Source: Ceratodon purpureus (taxonomy: Eukaryota > Streptophyta > Bryopsida > Pseudoditrichales > Ditrichaceae). From it: 64,000 bases of DNA. This document shows positions 46,614 through 58,640 of this stretch, piece after piece (positions within the stretch are counted from its first letter, which is position 1; each line of letters opens with the position of its first letter). Where the stretch lies: assembly GCA_014871385.1 (NCBI GenBank), contig CM026426.1, positions 51,397,774-51,461,773 of the forward strand, in the 5' to 3' direction. A program made the position numbers and the translations under genes. The notes under the pieces are model-generated. The model saw only the letters and a program-made list of their open reading frames with translations, was not told the DNA's origin and ran no database searches.

Positions 46614-47650
46614 GTTCGTGTTACCCCTAGTTTGCTTTGTGTTTTCTTTATGTTGCTTGCGTGTGGGGTCCAACTCATCTACTTGTCTATGGAGTGAACA
46701 ACCTGTGTTTGTTTTTCCGCTTCAATCTATACGTAATCTTCTATGAAGTTTTTTTTGTTTATGGACCTAGTAAGTTAAAACACAAAAACCCTACTCTACT
46801 CTCTTGAATTTTGTAAAGGTGATGGTAATGCTATAATGCTTCTTCAATGTCACTCGACATAGTTCCTTTTCCCTTTTCATTCAGAGTACGTTTAGTTGGC
46901 TGACAAAGTTGTTGCAATTCCCTATTGTCGACATTTCCCACATTGGCATTTTGAAGGCTTCTAAGGCTTGGTCTTCAGTAAACGTGTGGATCCATGACTC
47001 GAGCATACCAAGTTCAACTTGGTATGCACTTAACTTGATGCCTAGCTTCTCTCGAACTGTCATCAGAGCTACTGGTTGTTTTGAATTACCTTTGTAGAGT
47101 TACTATGAGATACGCCAATAACATTACCTAAAGTAGGATGTTCAAGAAGATATCATCTAATTTAGCATACTGGTCACATTTTCATTTGGAGAATTGTAGG
47201 AAGTTCAAAATGTATCTCTACTACAGAGTTCTTATTAGTAGCATTTCTCTTCCATAGCCGAGTATACTACTTAGTACATTTAAAGTGCAATAAAATCGTT
47301 GTTTTATGAATTTTATGTTTTTTTCTTGCACTATCATTTTTAGGCCATTGTGACTATGCAATTTACCTTCATTTTCATGTCTTATACATAATTATTAAAG
47401 TAAACACGAAATGTTAAGGAACAAGTTTAACAAGGTATAAGGTACTATAACATGTACCTTGTTAAATTTGCCATCACCCTAAAATAAACGTACAACACTC
47501 TAGGCGGAGTATATAGTAGAGAAATCTAAAATTATACTTTAGCCTACCATTGAAGCAATTTTAAATCACTATAAAGTAACAACCTCATCTCAGAAGGTCA
47601 TATAGGTTTGATTAAGTTGAACTATGATCAAATAATGTAGACTAGACTGA
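46614..47650. other. Spacer with a short coding-like stretch
   Basis: At 46881-47063 (minus) a frame reads TVREKLGIKLSAYQVELGML, WIHTFTEDQALEAFKMPMW; unrecognised. Otherwise nothing. Confidence 0.35.
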
Positions 47651-47864
47651 AATCAAATAGCGTATCATTTAGCTCACAATGAGCTAAATAGTTCTTCTAT
47701 CATCCTAATTCATGAAAAGGTCATTGCTGAGGCAGACTTGGAATTACAACATAGAAAACTTTTATCAATAAACATATAATCTGATATCCATTCCTTACTA
47801 CAACTACAAATGACGATGGCGCCCCAAGTGCTGATGCCAAATAGATACAACATGAGTTCCTTAG

Positions 47865-48290
47865 ATTCCTTCGATGAAAAATTTATCAACCCCAATCTCA
47901 CAAACTCATTCTTTGAATTGTCGGTGGAGAATTTGTAGGATTCTCTCTAGAAGTTTAAGGACCATGTTGAGGGTTAATCCCTTGCGATTCTTAGGTATCA
48001 GATATTTGTGCGGCAATTTATGTCTTCATGCAATAGCCTCACATCTAGAATTGTGCATCTACTCACGAGTGAAAATCATTGAAGAACATCAAGGGAAGTA
48101 TATCGTTCTCATGATTGGTGGTATAGACAAAGAATATGAGTGTGACCTCACACACATCCACTCTTTGATGATCAAGGCAGGCAAGAAGCATGCTCAATTT
48201 GATGTTGAACCATTAATTAAGAGCATGCTAGGGACATCTTGCAATGATCTTCGGGATGATGATGAGAAAAGTCTGTGGGAGAATTAGGAT
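47865..48290 (+). pseudogene. Unknown large gene, fragment 1
   Basis: Frame pieces: FDEKFINPNLTNSFFELSVE (one frame, stops follow) and, from about 48000, HLELCIYSRVKIIEEHQGKY, VLMIGGIDKEYECDLTHIH, MLGTSCNDLRDDDEKSLWEN. This is the 5' portion of what looks like one long plus-strand gene continuing in pieces to 59.6 kb. No known domain recognised. A palindrome of the AGCTCA family lies 200 bp upstream (47668-47688). Confidence 0.4.
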
Positions 48291-48341
48291 GGTGTTGAGT
48301 TGAGCGATGTCCCCTTGGGTTGTAGTATAATTTGAGTCTTT

Positions 48342-49165
48342 TTGACACTCACCCATTACATAACAGGCAAATGTGCCTCCAAGAATACTCTGGTGCCGTT
48401 ACAAAGCAATGCCTTGGTTTCTTTTCATGAGCACTCTATTGCTCCATCCCGTGGTAGCATTCAACAGAGAGGGGTGTCAGCTATTGTGACTCCAGCTCGT
48501 TCTTGTGCTTGCAAAAGCGCGGCCACAAATGTAGAAGAAGCCTCAACTTCGAAGAAGAAACGCAGACAATCCGGGAAGGCAGGGAGCTTGGGATATGGTT
48601 TGATCAAAACCAAAGAGTCAAAGAAGATGAAGGCTAAGGATGAGGAGGTTCCAGACTACCAAAAATTTACAAAGATTCAAAAAACCTTTTGGGATGATTG
48701 CACAGATGCTTGCGTCTTTGATACAAAGACTACATTTCCAGTTAATGTCGATCGATGTCACCTTCCTAAGGATGAGTATATTTTTCGTGATTTAGAGAAG
48801 GATATAGTAAATGCTGTGAAAGAAAAGCTCATCTAGATGGAAGATACCAATCAAAGGTAGAAGGTTTGTCTTTTGCCAGTAACAGACAACTTGGAATTTT
48901 TGTTAGAGAAGCTAGGTCTAGGGGTAAAATTAAAGATGGCAAGAATATGATATCAAACATGCAACATAGTATAGTAGCATTCCAAAAGTTACGGATTTCA
49001 GGTTGCGATGAGAAACAAAAAAAGGAGCTCAAGTATTGGGATGCATACATTGTATGGAGCAACGAACCCCTTATTCGTGTCACGATCTCCAAATTCTACA
49101 ATATGTGTAATCATCTAAATCAAGCGCAACCTACGCAAGGGACTATTTTCTTGAGTGCTTAAAAT
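48342..49165 (+). pseudogene. Unknown large gene, fragment 2
   Basis: An open stretch of 164 codons containing a basic, possibly nuclear-targeting, patch (TSKKKRRQSGKAGSLGYGL, KTKESKKMKAKDEE) followed by YQKFTKIQKTFWDDCTDA, CVFDTKTTFPVNVDRCHLP, YIFRDLEKDIVNAVKEKL and a stop at 48834. The message then carries on in other frames (KVCLLPVTDNLEFLLEKLG), showing decay. Likely a DNA- or chromatin-associated protein (inference from the basic patch only). Confidence 0.4.
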
Positions 49166-49431
49166 GTCTGGATTGGCCTGGGCAATAATTACTAACATGA
49201 AGGACAACAATCAAAACAACATAGCCGTGTTTAACTTAGAGAAATTTCAGGTAATTTTGTATTAATTTGATTGATATACTACGCTACATCAATTTAGTTC
49301 ACTTTGAGCTAAATTGACATGAGGGTCTGGTATAGCTCATTGTGAGCTAAACTACTTCCTTTGAGCTAATTAACATTTTTGTTTTATTTTTGAGCTTTAA
49401 TGGTGCAGAGTATTTAAATTGTCCTATCATC

Positions 49432-50335
49432 AATGGCATTGCAAGAATTTGTGGAGTTTCTTATCAAGCATTTTCAAAACATTGATCCCAGCAAGGATGG
49501 AAAGCTTATTCAAGGCCCAACTGATATCAAGAACGAGATGGTCATGATCACAGCACCCAAAGATCATTTCATAGCGTGGAAGTAATTCATCACAAAGCAT
49601 ATTACGGGCGAGTTGGTAGATCCTGAAACTAGCGAAAATTTCAGCCATAAGAAGGGATTCAAGGGGGGAAAGGCGTTTCAACTCCAACGTAGTTTCTTTC
49701 GTGGAATGGGCTCCATTACAGAGAAGGAGACAAAGTCCTTGGTCATTCTCTTGCTAATGCAGAAATAATTGGAAGTATTGGCATTCATAGGTCTTGGTTT
49801 ACAAGACTCATGGCATAGTGTTGCCACATCACTATTCATCGAGTGATTGGATGGTTTGGAAGAAGCAGAAGAGAATCCGCATCTAGGAACTCCAAGTAAT
49901 CAATCCAAGTCTTAAGTGCTGCAATGCAAACATGACCATCAATCACAAGGAATGGCAAGAGTGGATGGACAAACATAGTATTTCCAATGCCACGTTCAAT
50001 GTTCTTTCAGACCGTCATGACAAAAGGTTTTATAAATTTTGTGCAGAGAAGAAGGAGATATTTAAGAGGGCATGGTAGTTGATAGAGAAGTGGCTCAATA
50101 GTTTCCGTTTTTTCATAAGTTCCTTGAGGTGAAGGGTAATTTTGTACACCCAATAGGTCGTACTTAGACGCGAATTTTCAACGCTGTAAAGATTGAGTTT
50201 AGGGCGTAGTGACATTATGACAATGTACCGCGTCTTGGTCTAGCATTGGTTTTTGGAACACGAAAACTTGTTTATCCTCCGATTATGACCAAAAACAAGC
50301 TAATTCCTCTCCTATCTGTGTGATTCCGAGTATCA
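49432..50335 (+). pseudogene. Unknown large gene, fragment 3
   Basis: After two AGCTCA palindromes and a GTGCAG acceptor-like site, the frame from ATG 49435 reads MALQEFVEFLIKHFQNIDPS, FKGGKAFQLQRSFFRGMGSI with TAA stops at about 49588 and 49767; later pieces in shifted frames include SISNATFNVLSDRHDKRF and, near 50250, NVPRLGLALVFGTRKLVYPP. Coding character ends just before the MITE at 50361. Confidence 0.4.
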
Positions 50336-50360
50336 ATCCGGGGACTCAATAGTGTGTTGT

Positions 50361-50688
50361 GTTAGGAGAAAATTGTGGTCACAAAGGGGCCTTTGACATT
50401 CACATGTGTGAAAAATTTTGACCTCAAACCGTGCACTTTTGATGGTGGCACCAATGGTGCCATCTGGCTAATAGTAGTGAAATTCTATGGGTCCAGCAAG
50501 GGGTCCAGCCAATCACTGCTGCCAGCGCAAACAACAGTGCTATTACTGCTAGCATTGTATCGATTGTTGCTATCAGCGAGTAGCGACCTAGACCAATGGG
50601 GTTTTATGGAAAGGAGTGTGTAGGCAACAGTTCACCTACCAGGGGGCTGTCTTGGAGGGCTCCTTTAAGACCCCATTTTTCTTCTAAT
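50361..50688. mobile_element. MITE, family M1 copy d (328 bp)
   Basis: Ends GTTAGGAGAAAATTGTGGTC and, reversed, ATTAGAAGAAAAATGGGGTC. Central GGCACCAATGGTGCC palindrome. The most diverged copy. It sits at the 3' boundary of fragment 3 of the large decayed gene. Confidence 0.75.
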
Positions 50689-50765
50689 GTTAGATTTTAC
50701 TCCTAAGCGATCCAGTTTCTCTTAGTCTTGTCCAAATTCTATCTCCGGAATCGGATATTCTTCCT

Positions 50766-50770
<5 letters not shown>

Positions 50771-50859
<89 letters not shown>
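50771..50859. repeat. (CT)n microsatellite, about 44 units
   Basis: Uninterrupted CT dinucleotides over 89 bp. The plus-strand Ser-Leu frame across it is an artefact. Confidence 0.98.
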
Positions 50860-50862
<3 letters not shown>

Positions 50863-50899
50863 TACTTTCTTGAGTCTCTCGATAGTTTGTACAAACCAA

Positions 50900-51500
50900 T
50901 CTTAATGTATCCGGTTAAGGGACACCTCACAACTAACCTAGAAAACTCTATTTAGCAGGTTACACAAGTGATACCTTTCCAATCTATGAGACTAAAATTA
51001 CACAACAATTTGGATCCGGGAGAACAATGATCCGACTATCTTTGAGCAACCTATTCTACTGTCCAGCTCTCTCCCTCATTGTAATCAAAACCTCTTAAGA
51101 ATTTCAAGGAGCCCGATCAAGTATCCCTTGATTTGCTACGACCCCAGCGACGGCTATTCCATGTGAGGTTACTTAGACTACCATAGAATAAGGCTTCAAT
51201 TTCCACGACAGCCTCATCAAACCTCTTGCTCAAACTCGGAAACTAGAGGATTTGGATCCAGCCTTACAACTTCCGTCACCTTCGCATCCGATCTACAGCT
51301 AAACTCTATCTCTCCTTTCGAATCATTTACACTTAGAACGGAAGTCACAAAAGAGTGTAAATTAAACACAATGCTTTATTGATAAGGAATATGGGAGGTA
51401 ATTATGCAAAAACAAGGACTCGATAGATTCCGCCGGCTTCACTTATTTAAGCAGAGGCTTTCACAATAGCGGCGACGCCGAAAGTGTAGTCAACAGCCCT
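50900..51500. other. Non-coding segment, possibly leader or LTR of the following element
   Basis: Mixed composition, no supported frame; it precedes the 3' end of the minus-strand coiled-coil pseudogene. Confidence 0.3.
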
Positions 51501-51649
51501 AATTACTACTCAAAATACCCAAATCCTCTCGCTACAAGTTTTCCAATCTCTGATCCTACTTCCTTTCCTACAAAACCGGAAAGTGACAAGTAGCGGAATT
51601 AGTTGGTTTCGTCTTCTTTGTCTTCCTCTTGTCCATATGTGCCCTACTT

Positions 51650-53345
51650 GCCTTGTGCTAGGAGCCTCCTGCCTTCTTCTCGGCCTGCGTAGCACATTTC
51701 GTGGCGTACTTCTTCTTCTGCTCCTGAGATCGGGTAAGGATCTTCAAAGGGGAATTCGCCGGAGTTCCGGTTGGAGTCGACGTTCGGGTATCCGTCCGAT
51801 TGGATCTGGAAGGGGAACTTCCTGACAATCTGGAATCTGCGGAACCCTCATCAAAAACGTTGATAGTAACCAAAGTTGGCCGTTTGTTCTTCTCCAAAGG
51901 TCCACTCATCCTTTGTGCGGATGGCGCTGGAGAAATTGGCAATGGAGTGACTGTCAAGGTAGGTGTCACATTTGGATTTTGAGAAATGGGTAAGGGAGTG
52001 ATTACCTTGGTTCGTCCGGGGGGAGACAAAACTGTCCCCTATTAGGATGTGCTCCAGCTATTAGGGACTACTCTCTTCGTGGACTTGGAGAATGTCGATC
52101 ATCGGAACCCGAGTGGGAACAAACGTCGTTTCCTGGAATATCATCTGCTACGTTGATCTGGCTCGTATCCCTTTTGTATGCAGAAGTACGCTTACTTTGG
52201 CTACTAGATATTAGATGGGTTCTAATGATGGAAGCCGGATTAATTTCCGAAGATTGTGCATGAGAGGTCTTAGGAGACCGAGCGTGACTCACGCTTGGTG
52301 AGCAAACATATTCCGCGTCTGGTGACTTTGGCTTCACAAATTCTTGATGGCCAGGGGTTGCGCTGGATTCCATCACCTTCTCATATATGATTGCAGGGAA
52401 TCCGGGAGTTGCCGGAACTACCATCCGGACACAAGGCTCCAATTCGAGCAGCTTCCACATAGGCCCAGGATTTTTCTCATTTGCCCTTCAAATTTGCACA
52501 AGATGGGGATTATCTGGTTGACATTGGTCTGATCTTCCTTTTTGAAGTCGTTGTCGAACAACCGCGCTTTGTTGACGGCGTCACTCGGATGCCCTTCCAA
52601 GATCCGGATCTAGTTCAAAATTTGCTCCTGAATCGCGAGAAAACGTCTGACCTCCTCACTCTTCGCTGCGAGATCTGTCATCAAATTCTTCACCTGGATC
52701 TCCAACCGTTCTTTTTCCACCTTGAGCTGAGGTTGTGTCGTGCACTCTTCCATCTTCCCGAGCAGGTTTCCACGTTTGCAGCTGTCCATCATGACGAAAA
52801 CCCTCCGAAGCAGCGTCTCAGTTCTCTCATTATTGTTCTGCAAGTCCCGGATCTCTTTCCGGACTACCTGGAATGGATCATCCGGAAATCTACAGGAGGA
52901 GGTGGTTGTCTCGCGAAGGACTGTAGTTTGGGCTACAAGCAAATCCGCCTAATGCGAGGCTGCCTGCTTTGCGCGCAATTGTGATCTGGCTGGTGTCTGA
53001 TCCCGCGGCGGTTCTTGATCCAGGTTGTCACTCACCAAATTCATCTCTGTTTCCCTTTCCTGTACTCAGGCAATCTGGCTATCTTCTCTGTACTCTAGAG
53101 ACACCTTATGATCTTGAGCTCTTCCTCTTTTGATTCTTTTAAGCATTTGTGCCTTACATAGAGGTGGAATAGAGAGGGGCAAAGGGAAGAAGGTTTCTTC
53201 CCAACAGCGGCAACCAACTTCAGGACGACATTCTGAATGATCAACCCCCAGTTGACTTCCCTCAGACCGGACATCGCTCTAACAATCGTGTTTCCAATTG
53301 TCATAGGGATATGGCTTAGCTTCTCCAGATGTAGAATCAAAACAA
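51650..53345 (-). pseudogene. Coiled-coil, Ser/Pro-rich protein of unknown function (gag-like?)
   Basis: One minus-strand gene in broken frames. It begins near 53345 with IVRAMSGLREVNWGLIIQN and CPSLFHLYVRHKCLKESKEE, which recalls plant retroelement gag-type proteins (LCPYLFHLY-like). A coiled coil follows (52.94-52.61 kb: VVRKEIRDLQNNNERTETLL, then LKVEKERLEIQVKNLMTDLA), then a TAG (about 52610), HPSDAVNKARLFDNDFKKED, a frameshift near 52465, WKLLELEPCVRMVVPATPGF, and a long Ser/Thr/Pro-rich tail ending near 51658 with RSQEQKKKYATKCATQAEKK. The total, if repaired, would be roughly 500 residues. It lies inside the DNA that separates fragments 3 and 4 of the plus-strand large gene, so is probably part of a nested insertion. 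Confidence 0.5.
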
Positions 53346-53349
53346 AGAA

Positions 53350-56300
53350 CTATAACACTTGCTTCTCTCTTGGACTGCCGTAGTCTGCTACTTAAAATCC
53401 CTCTTTCGGATTGATCTTCCCCACAAACTTTCTGTGGATATACTTATCCGACCAAGCAACCAAACTAAACCCCTGCTGGTTGAACCCGTAAACACCCAAA
53501 TTGCTCACTTTCTTCATATCCGTGAGAACCCAAATTGCTCACTTTCTTCTTTTTATTCCAGAATCCCTTATTTTAGTAGGAATTTGCATTTTTTTAGATT
53601 AAAAGTAACCAAAGCTAGAGTAGTTAGTAGTTAGCTAGAGTAGTTACTATTTTTACTGATTTCCTTTAAAATCCCTAGCCTTGACTTCTCTAAATTCTAT
53701 TTTTTATTTTTTATTTTTTTATTTCTCTTAATTCTCTTCCTCCCCTAAATTCCAATCTCTCTTTCAATTTTTATTTTACCTAATCTCAATTTTCGCTTAA
53801 AATCTAATTTCAATTTTCCTTTACTTCTTTTTCTTATTCTTATTTTTTCATTATCCTACTTTTAGTTTCTTATTTCATTTTTAGTTTCTCAAATAATTGA
53901 AGAAATCAAAGCTGCTGCATTTATGTAGCCGCCACAATTTACGGACATGCGTGCAAATCAAGATGAGCTATTGTTGATAAAGCAAGAAAATTAGTTTAAA
54001 ACAAATGGAAATTGACACAATGAGGATCCTAGTTTTTAAAACCAGAGAAGTCGTGGGGTCAAGAAACGGAGAAGTTAATAGTGGAATTTAGTAGTTAGTG
54101 GTAATTGCCAATTTATCAAGTTAGTTTCGAAGGTTTAGGATATTTTTATCTTCAAAACCTACATCACATTAGTATGACTCAAATTATAGTTAGTAACCAC
54201 ATGAGTCTAGGAAAAAGAAAAATCATAATCGGATGATCTCTCAAACTTAGGAAAAATATGTGAATTAAGAATAAGCTAAGTAGAAGGATGCTACTCAGAG
54301 TGTTGAGTCTATGCGGATGTGCATGGATGGCATGGTCATGATGTGGAAAGAGCTAGGAGGCAAGTAGTAGCTTAGTGGGCTGCGAGATGGAGCAGCGACA
54401 TAGAAGTAAGGGAATAGGGTTAGTTTTTGAGTGTGTGGGGTTGGCAGGAGTTAGAGTGTGAGTGAGAGTTAGGTTAGACAGAGGCGGTTGGTGCATGTGA
54501 CCAATGTGGGAGATTGAGTGATTGTGTGATGGTTAGAGTGGAGATAGGGAGTAGGAAGAGGAGAAGATTAGGAGTTAGTATTTAGAGAGCGGTGAAATAG
54601 AGAGAGGAGTCATGCGATTCAGGTAGGGCTGCAGCTAGGTGGTGCATGGCACTTGACTAGTTGAAGCGACTCGGAGTCAAGGGAAGGCGAAGGAATTACT
54701 TTTGGAGTCAAGGAGTTGATTGGCCCTGGTGAGATTATGGTGTGAGGCAGTGGCTGCTAGAAGAACCCGAGCTCTAGTCGAAGAGTATTGACGCTGGAGG
54801 CTGTTGCCCCAAGAATTCCGGCGTTGAGAATTCCGGCGTTGAGAATCCCGGCTAGTGGTTGTCTTTGGGGAAGAGGACGGCAGCCAACGAGCAAAGGTGT
54901 GCCGGTTGCAAGGTTTGGTGACGACGTGAGGGATTGAGGAGGTGCAGTTGGTTGTAGATTGGGCGGTGTTGTCATAAGTGGAAGAGTGGTGGCTCCAACA
55001 ATTTGAGAGTGTAGGCCGGTGAAGAATAAGGCCAGGCTATTGTTCTGCAATCGGAAGGAAGGTCGGTGCAGTCGTTTGGAGCGATGGTTCCTTGTTGTGA
55101 TTCTTTTGTGTATTTCATGGTCGTTGTTATATCATTGGGCTCAATGACTGCCTACGGTGGTGAGGGCTGCAATAAGTGCAGGTTCAATATAGTTTTATTT
55201 TTGATTATTTTTCTTTTGGTTTGTCTATTGAGTGGTGCGGTGGTTCTGAAGTTGCGGCTGAAGACGGAAGAGAAGGCTCTGAGGCTGTTCCAGAATTTCC
55301 AACAACAAAGGGAATTTGGTCACTTGGAGGCTCCGCCAACTTGTCGGAGAGAGTTGTCTGGAAGTGGCAGTGGTTAAGAGGCAGTTTGGGCTACGTAGGA
55401 AGGGCTGCTCCAAGTCGAAGGTTGTAGCAGGTGCATGCAGTCAAAGGGATCTCAGAGGGAGGAATTTGGAGGTGGCGGCGTGAATTCTTAGGTGGTTGTC
55501 TAAGAGAGTGGAGGTTGCTTGCATTGGGAAGCTTTGGGCTGCGGCTCAGAGGTTTTCGTGGAAGTTGGATGTCTAAAATTGCTAGTTGAAAAGCTGATTT
55601 GGCATTTGATTAGATCATCAGAGCAGTGTGCTTGAAGTCAAAGAGGTTGCGGTGAGGTTCAGCTGAGATGTGAGTGAAAGGCAGTAGTCGACAGAAGGTG
55701 TGGAAGGCTGCGACTGCGTACAAGGGCGGATTGCATGAGTTTGTTTTTCTTGTCTTTCCTTCCATCTATTCGAAGGTGGATTTGGTTGGCTAATTTCTGT
55801 CATTGGTCAAGGTTGATAGAGTCGGCTCTGGATTTGGGATGTGCTTGCAACAGCCGCAGTTGATTCACCAATTGGGTGGTTCAACCATGAAAAGCTTGTT
55901 GGGATGTGGTGTTGCGTTTATTTTTTAATTTATTTTTTATCATTGTTATTGTGTGTGTTAGGTAGCTACAAGCAAGGCCGGTTGTTGTTGTCATTATGGT
56001 GCATTCCCTTGGTCGCTAAAGCTTGGCTGATCAAGGCTGCCAGGAGATTTGGTTGTTAGAAGCATTCAATTTGAGGCAAAGAGCTGCAACCGTCGAAGAT
56101 TATTGGGTTGGCGAAGGAGACTCTTCCTCTTTATGGTGAGTAATCCTTGATTGGTGAAGCTCTCTTGCATTGATTGTCTAGCTGAAGCAATTGGCTCTCT
56201 CTATATCTCCTCTTAGAGGAGCTGATGTGATTCCTTTGGAATTGTGGTTAGGTTGTGAATTGAGGTGTTGGACTTGTGCATTTGTGCACACAAAAAATCA

Positions 56301-56500
56301 GTAAAAAATCGATGTATTTGTTTGTTGAATCAAATTTTTGTTTTGTTTTGTTTTGTGAATTATTGCATGTCTGTTGAATTTTTCACCATAAGCCAAGGCC
56401 AACTTTAGGGTTGTGTTTTTTGGTTTAACAATTTCTGTGGTTTACGATCCGAGATCCTACGGAAAGTTTGCTCCCACTGAATCTCTCGGTCAAATAGGAA
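53350..56500. other. Low-complexity spacer
   Basis: 53.6-53.9 kb is pyrimidine-rich on the plus strand; 54.3-56.2 kb is G/T-rich with many GAGTTAG-, GTGAGA- and GGTTG-like words. Frames here (for example 54757-55050 minus and 55066-55377 plus) are low complexity and unsupported. A short tandem GAATTCCGGCGTTGA repeat (about 54811-54850) is present. Confidence 0.4.
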
Positions 56501-56516
56501 TTCTCTTAACATCTCC

Positions 56517-57290
56517 TTGTTCTTGAGAGGCCACCGTTGGGCTAATAAACCCCCGCATCCCATCCGCATCAAATCGTCCCCTAACTCCTACTTGCTGGTT
56601 TCCTATTCCGGGATTGCAGGGTTAATGGTCCTCAAAGCTGTCAAAACCATTGCTACAACTCACAGCACTCACTATCTGACCTCACATTCCCACACAGCAA
56701 GAAACGTGCAATCCAACTACGGTGAATTGTAAAAGACACCTCACCGCACTTTCAACTTTTTTAGGTTCCCACATTGGTGGATTTTATGATACTCGAGGCC
56801 ATTCCACAAAGGATGACATTGTAGAGAACCCGTTCTTAAAGCATTTTATAAAGAAGCTTCTAATGGTCATATCTCATTTTGTCTCAGATTCCAAAGTACG
56901 CATCTAATTAGTGCATCACAAATCAAGAATGCTTAGGCAATAGCTTACGGTAAGACGCACATGAAGGGTTACAAGGATATTCCTTCAAGGTACATCCCTG
57001 CGAAGAACAAACGCCTCAACTATCATAGCACTCAGAACTCCTGGAAGGATGAGCTATATCTAGTTTTCTTAGTGCGTGGAGGTGGTAGGCACGACAAGAG
57101 AAAGTTAAAGACTGCATATGGAGCTCATTATACAAATTACTACCTTATGTATGGTTTGTATAATGAGGCACATCTACAACATAACGCTTAAGAGTTGCGG
57201 ATGGAATTTTACCTCAAGCTGTTGAAGAGCTTCTGCTTGTTATGTGAAATTTTTTGGGGGATCTTTAGTGGTACAAAGAGGATGCTAGCA
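56517..57290 (+). pseudogene. Unknown large gene, fragment 4
   Basis: Coding-like pieces: LMVLKAVKTIATTHSTHYL; SHIGGFYDTRGHSTKDDIV, ENPFLKHFIKKLLMVISHF; then MKGYKDIPSRYIPAKNKRL, NSWKDELYLVFLVRGGGRHD, YGAHYTNYYLMYGLYNEAHL. Stops separate them. Same strand and similar state of decay as fragments 1-3 and 5-6, and no AGCTCA palindrome inside. Confidence 0.35.
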
Positions 57291-57984
57291 GCTTGGGTAT
57301 CTACCATCTAATTATTTTTAATCTCACATTCTCTTTGTTAAAAATTATTGTATCAGAGATGGAGTTAGTTTTGTGATGCAATTCTAACATTGAGTAGCAC
57401 ATTAGGATGAAGCCAAGACAAGGGATACGTGATGGTGATGAATTGATATATTGTGTGTCGAGACACTTACCACACATCGTCCTTGTGCTTTTAGCTAACT
57501 ATGAGCTAAATATATATTGAATTACTAATAAGGAATTGAAAGAGCTCATTGTGAGCTAAAATTAATCTGTAAAACTATGTATTACTACTAACTTATTACA
57601 TAATTGCAATCTGAGAACTAAATCTGACTTCCTTAAATCTTTAGTTTGCGTTGTTTGTGTCATATGGTGTGTGTTAGTTTGTATGACGATCGTTGTGAGC
57701 CCTTATAAGAGTTTCTAGCTAAGAACACACTATAAGTAGATATATTCTCAACTTAGCGTAGTTGTAATTAAGCTATTGTTTAGATAACGTCACTTTGTAC
57801 TTCGTAGTGTCTACATTGCTTTTAGCTCACTATGAGCTAAATGCTCACTATCTTACTGTATTAAACTACTACTTTGCTCAGTCTGAGCTAAAATAAATTA
57901 GCTATAAGTCATCTGCCTTGTAGAAGCAGATGAAATTTAGATATATGATATGTTTTACTATGGAATCATCGATTACAACTTTTA

Positions 57985-58640
57985 GAATTGCTACAAAGAA
58001 ATGACCAAGCATGTGTTCCATCTGGATATGGATGATTTCATTCATGAAATAACCATCTACGACTCACCTAAGAAGACCTAGTCCGTTCCAAAGAGACAAC
58101 ACTTTCTCTAGAGTAATGCATTCAATCAAATCTACAATGTGAGTCATCTACCAATGAAGGTAGAGATGAGTCACTCCAAGGCCAAGATGGCAGATCTATA
58201 GAGGATGAGCTGTTTGCACAAGATTTGAAGGCTGGATTTGATGAAGAGCAAATGCTGCTATTTAGCCCGTGTTGCAAACTTTGCGGCTTCAATTTAGCTC
58301 ACACTGAGCTAAATATAGTTCCATTTAGTAGTCTATCCTCCCCCCTTCTTGAGTCTAGATTCGGCCATGAGAATTCTATTCTAGGTCGGCGTGTGGTTAA
58401 GAAATTCGGGTCAAAGCAACATACGCAAAGTCGGATCATCAGATCATTTTCAAAGCAAGGTGGTAGGGACGTAAAAGAGGACTTAGAGGAGGATCCGGAT
58501 AAGGTTGTTGCAAACTTTGTTGAAGAGGCAAGTGGAGAGGGACTAGGTAGTGCAAGGACTTTTAAGGATGACAACATGGTTTACTCAGTGACTCTGATGA
58601 CAATGTCAAAGATGATAACCTCCAAGGTTTTGAGTTAAGG
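57985..58640 (+). pseudogene. Unknown large gene, fragment 5
   Basis: Starts with KEMTKHVFHLDMDDFIHEI, TIYDSPKKT, a TAG, then SNAFNQIYNVSHLPMKVEM; after a stop, an open frame from about 58225 reads MKAGFDEEQMLLFSP and so on to 58638. A complete 21-bp palindrome (58293-58313) is read in frame as FNLAHTELN without breaking it. The rest is basic then acidic (QGGRDVKEDLEEDPDKVVA). Confidence 0.4.

Noticed and set aside
50728-50955. Plus-strand Ser-Leu repeat protein
   Set aside because: Translation of a CT microsatellite, not a gene.
54757-55427. Frames in the G/T-rich region on both strands
   Set aside because: Low complexity, contradictory strands and no recognisable domains.
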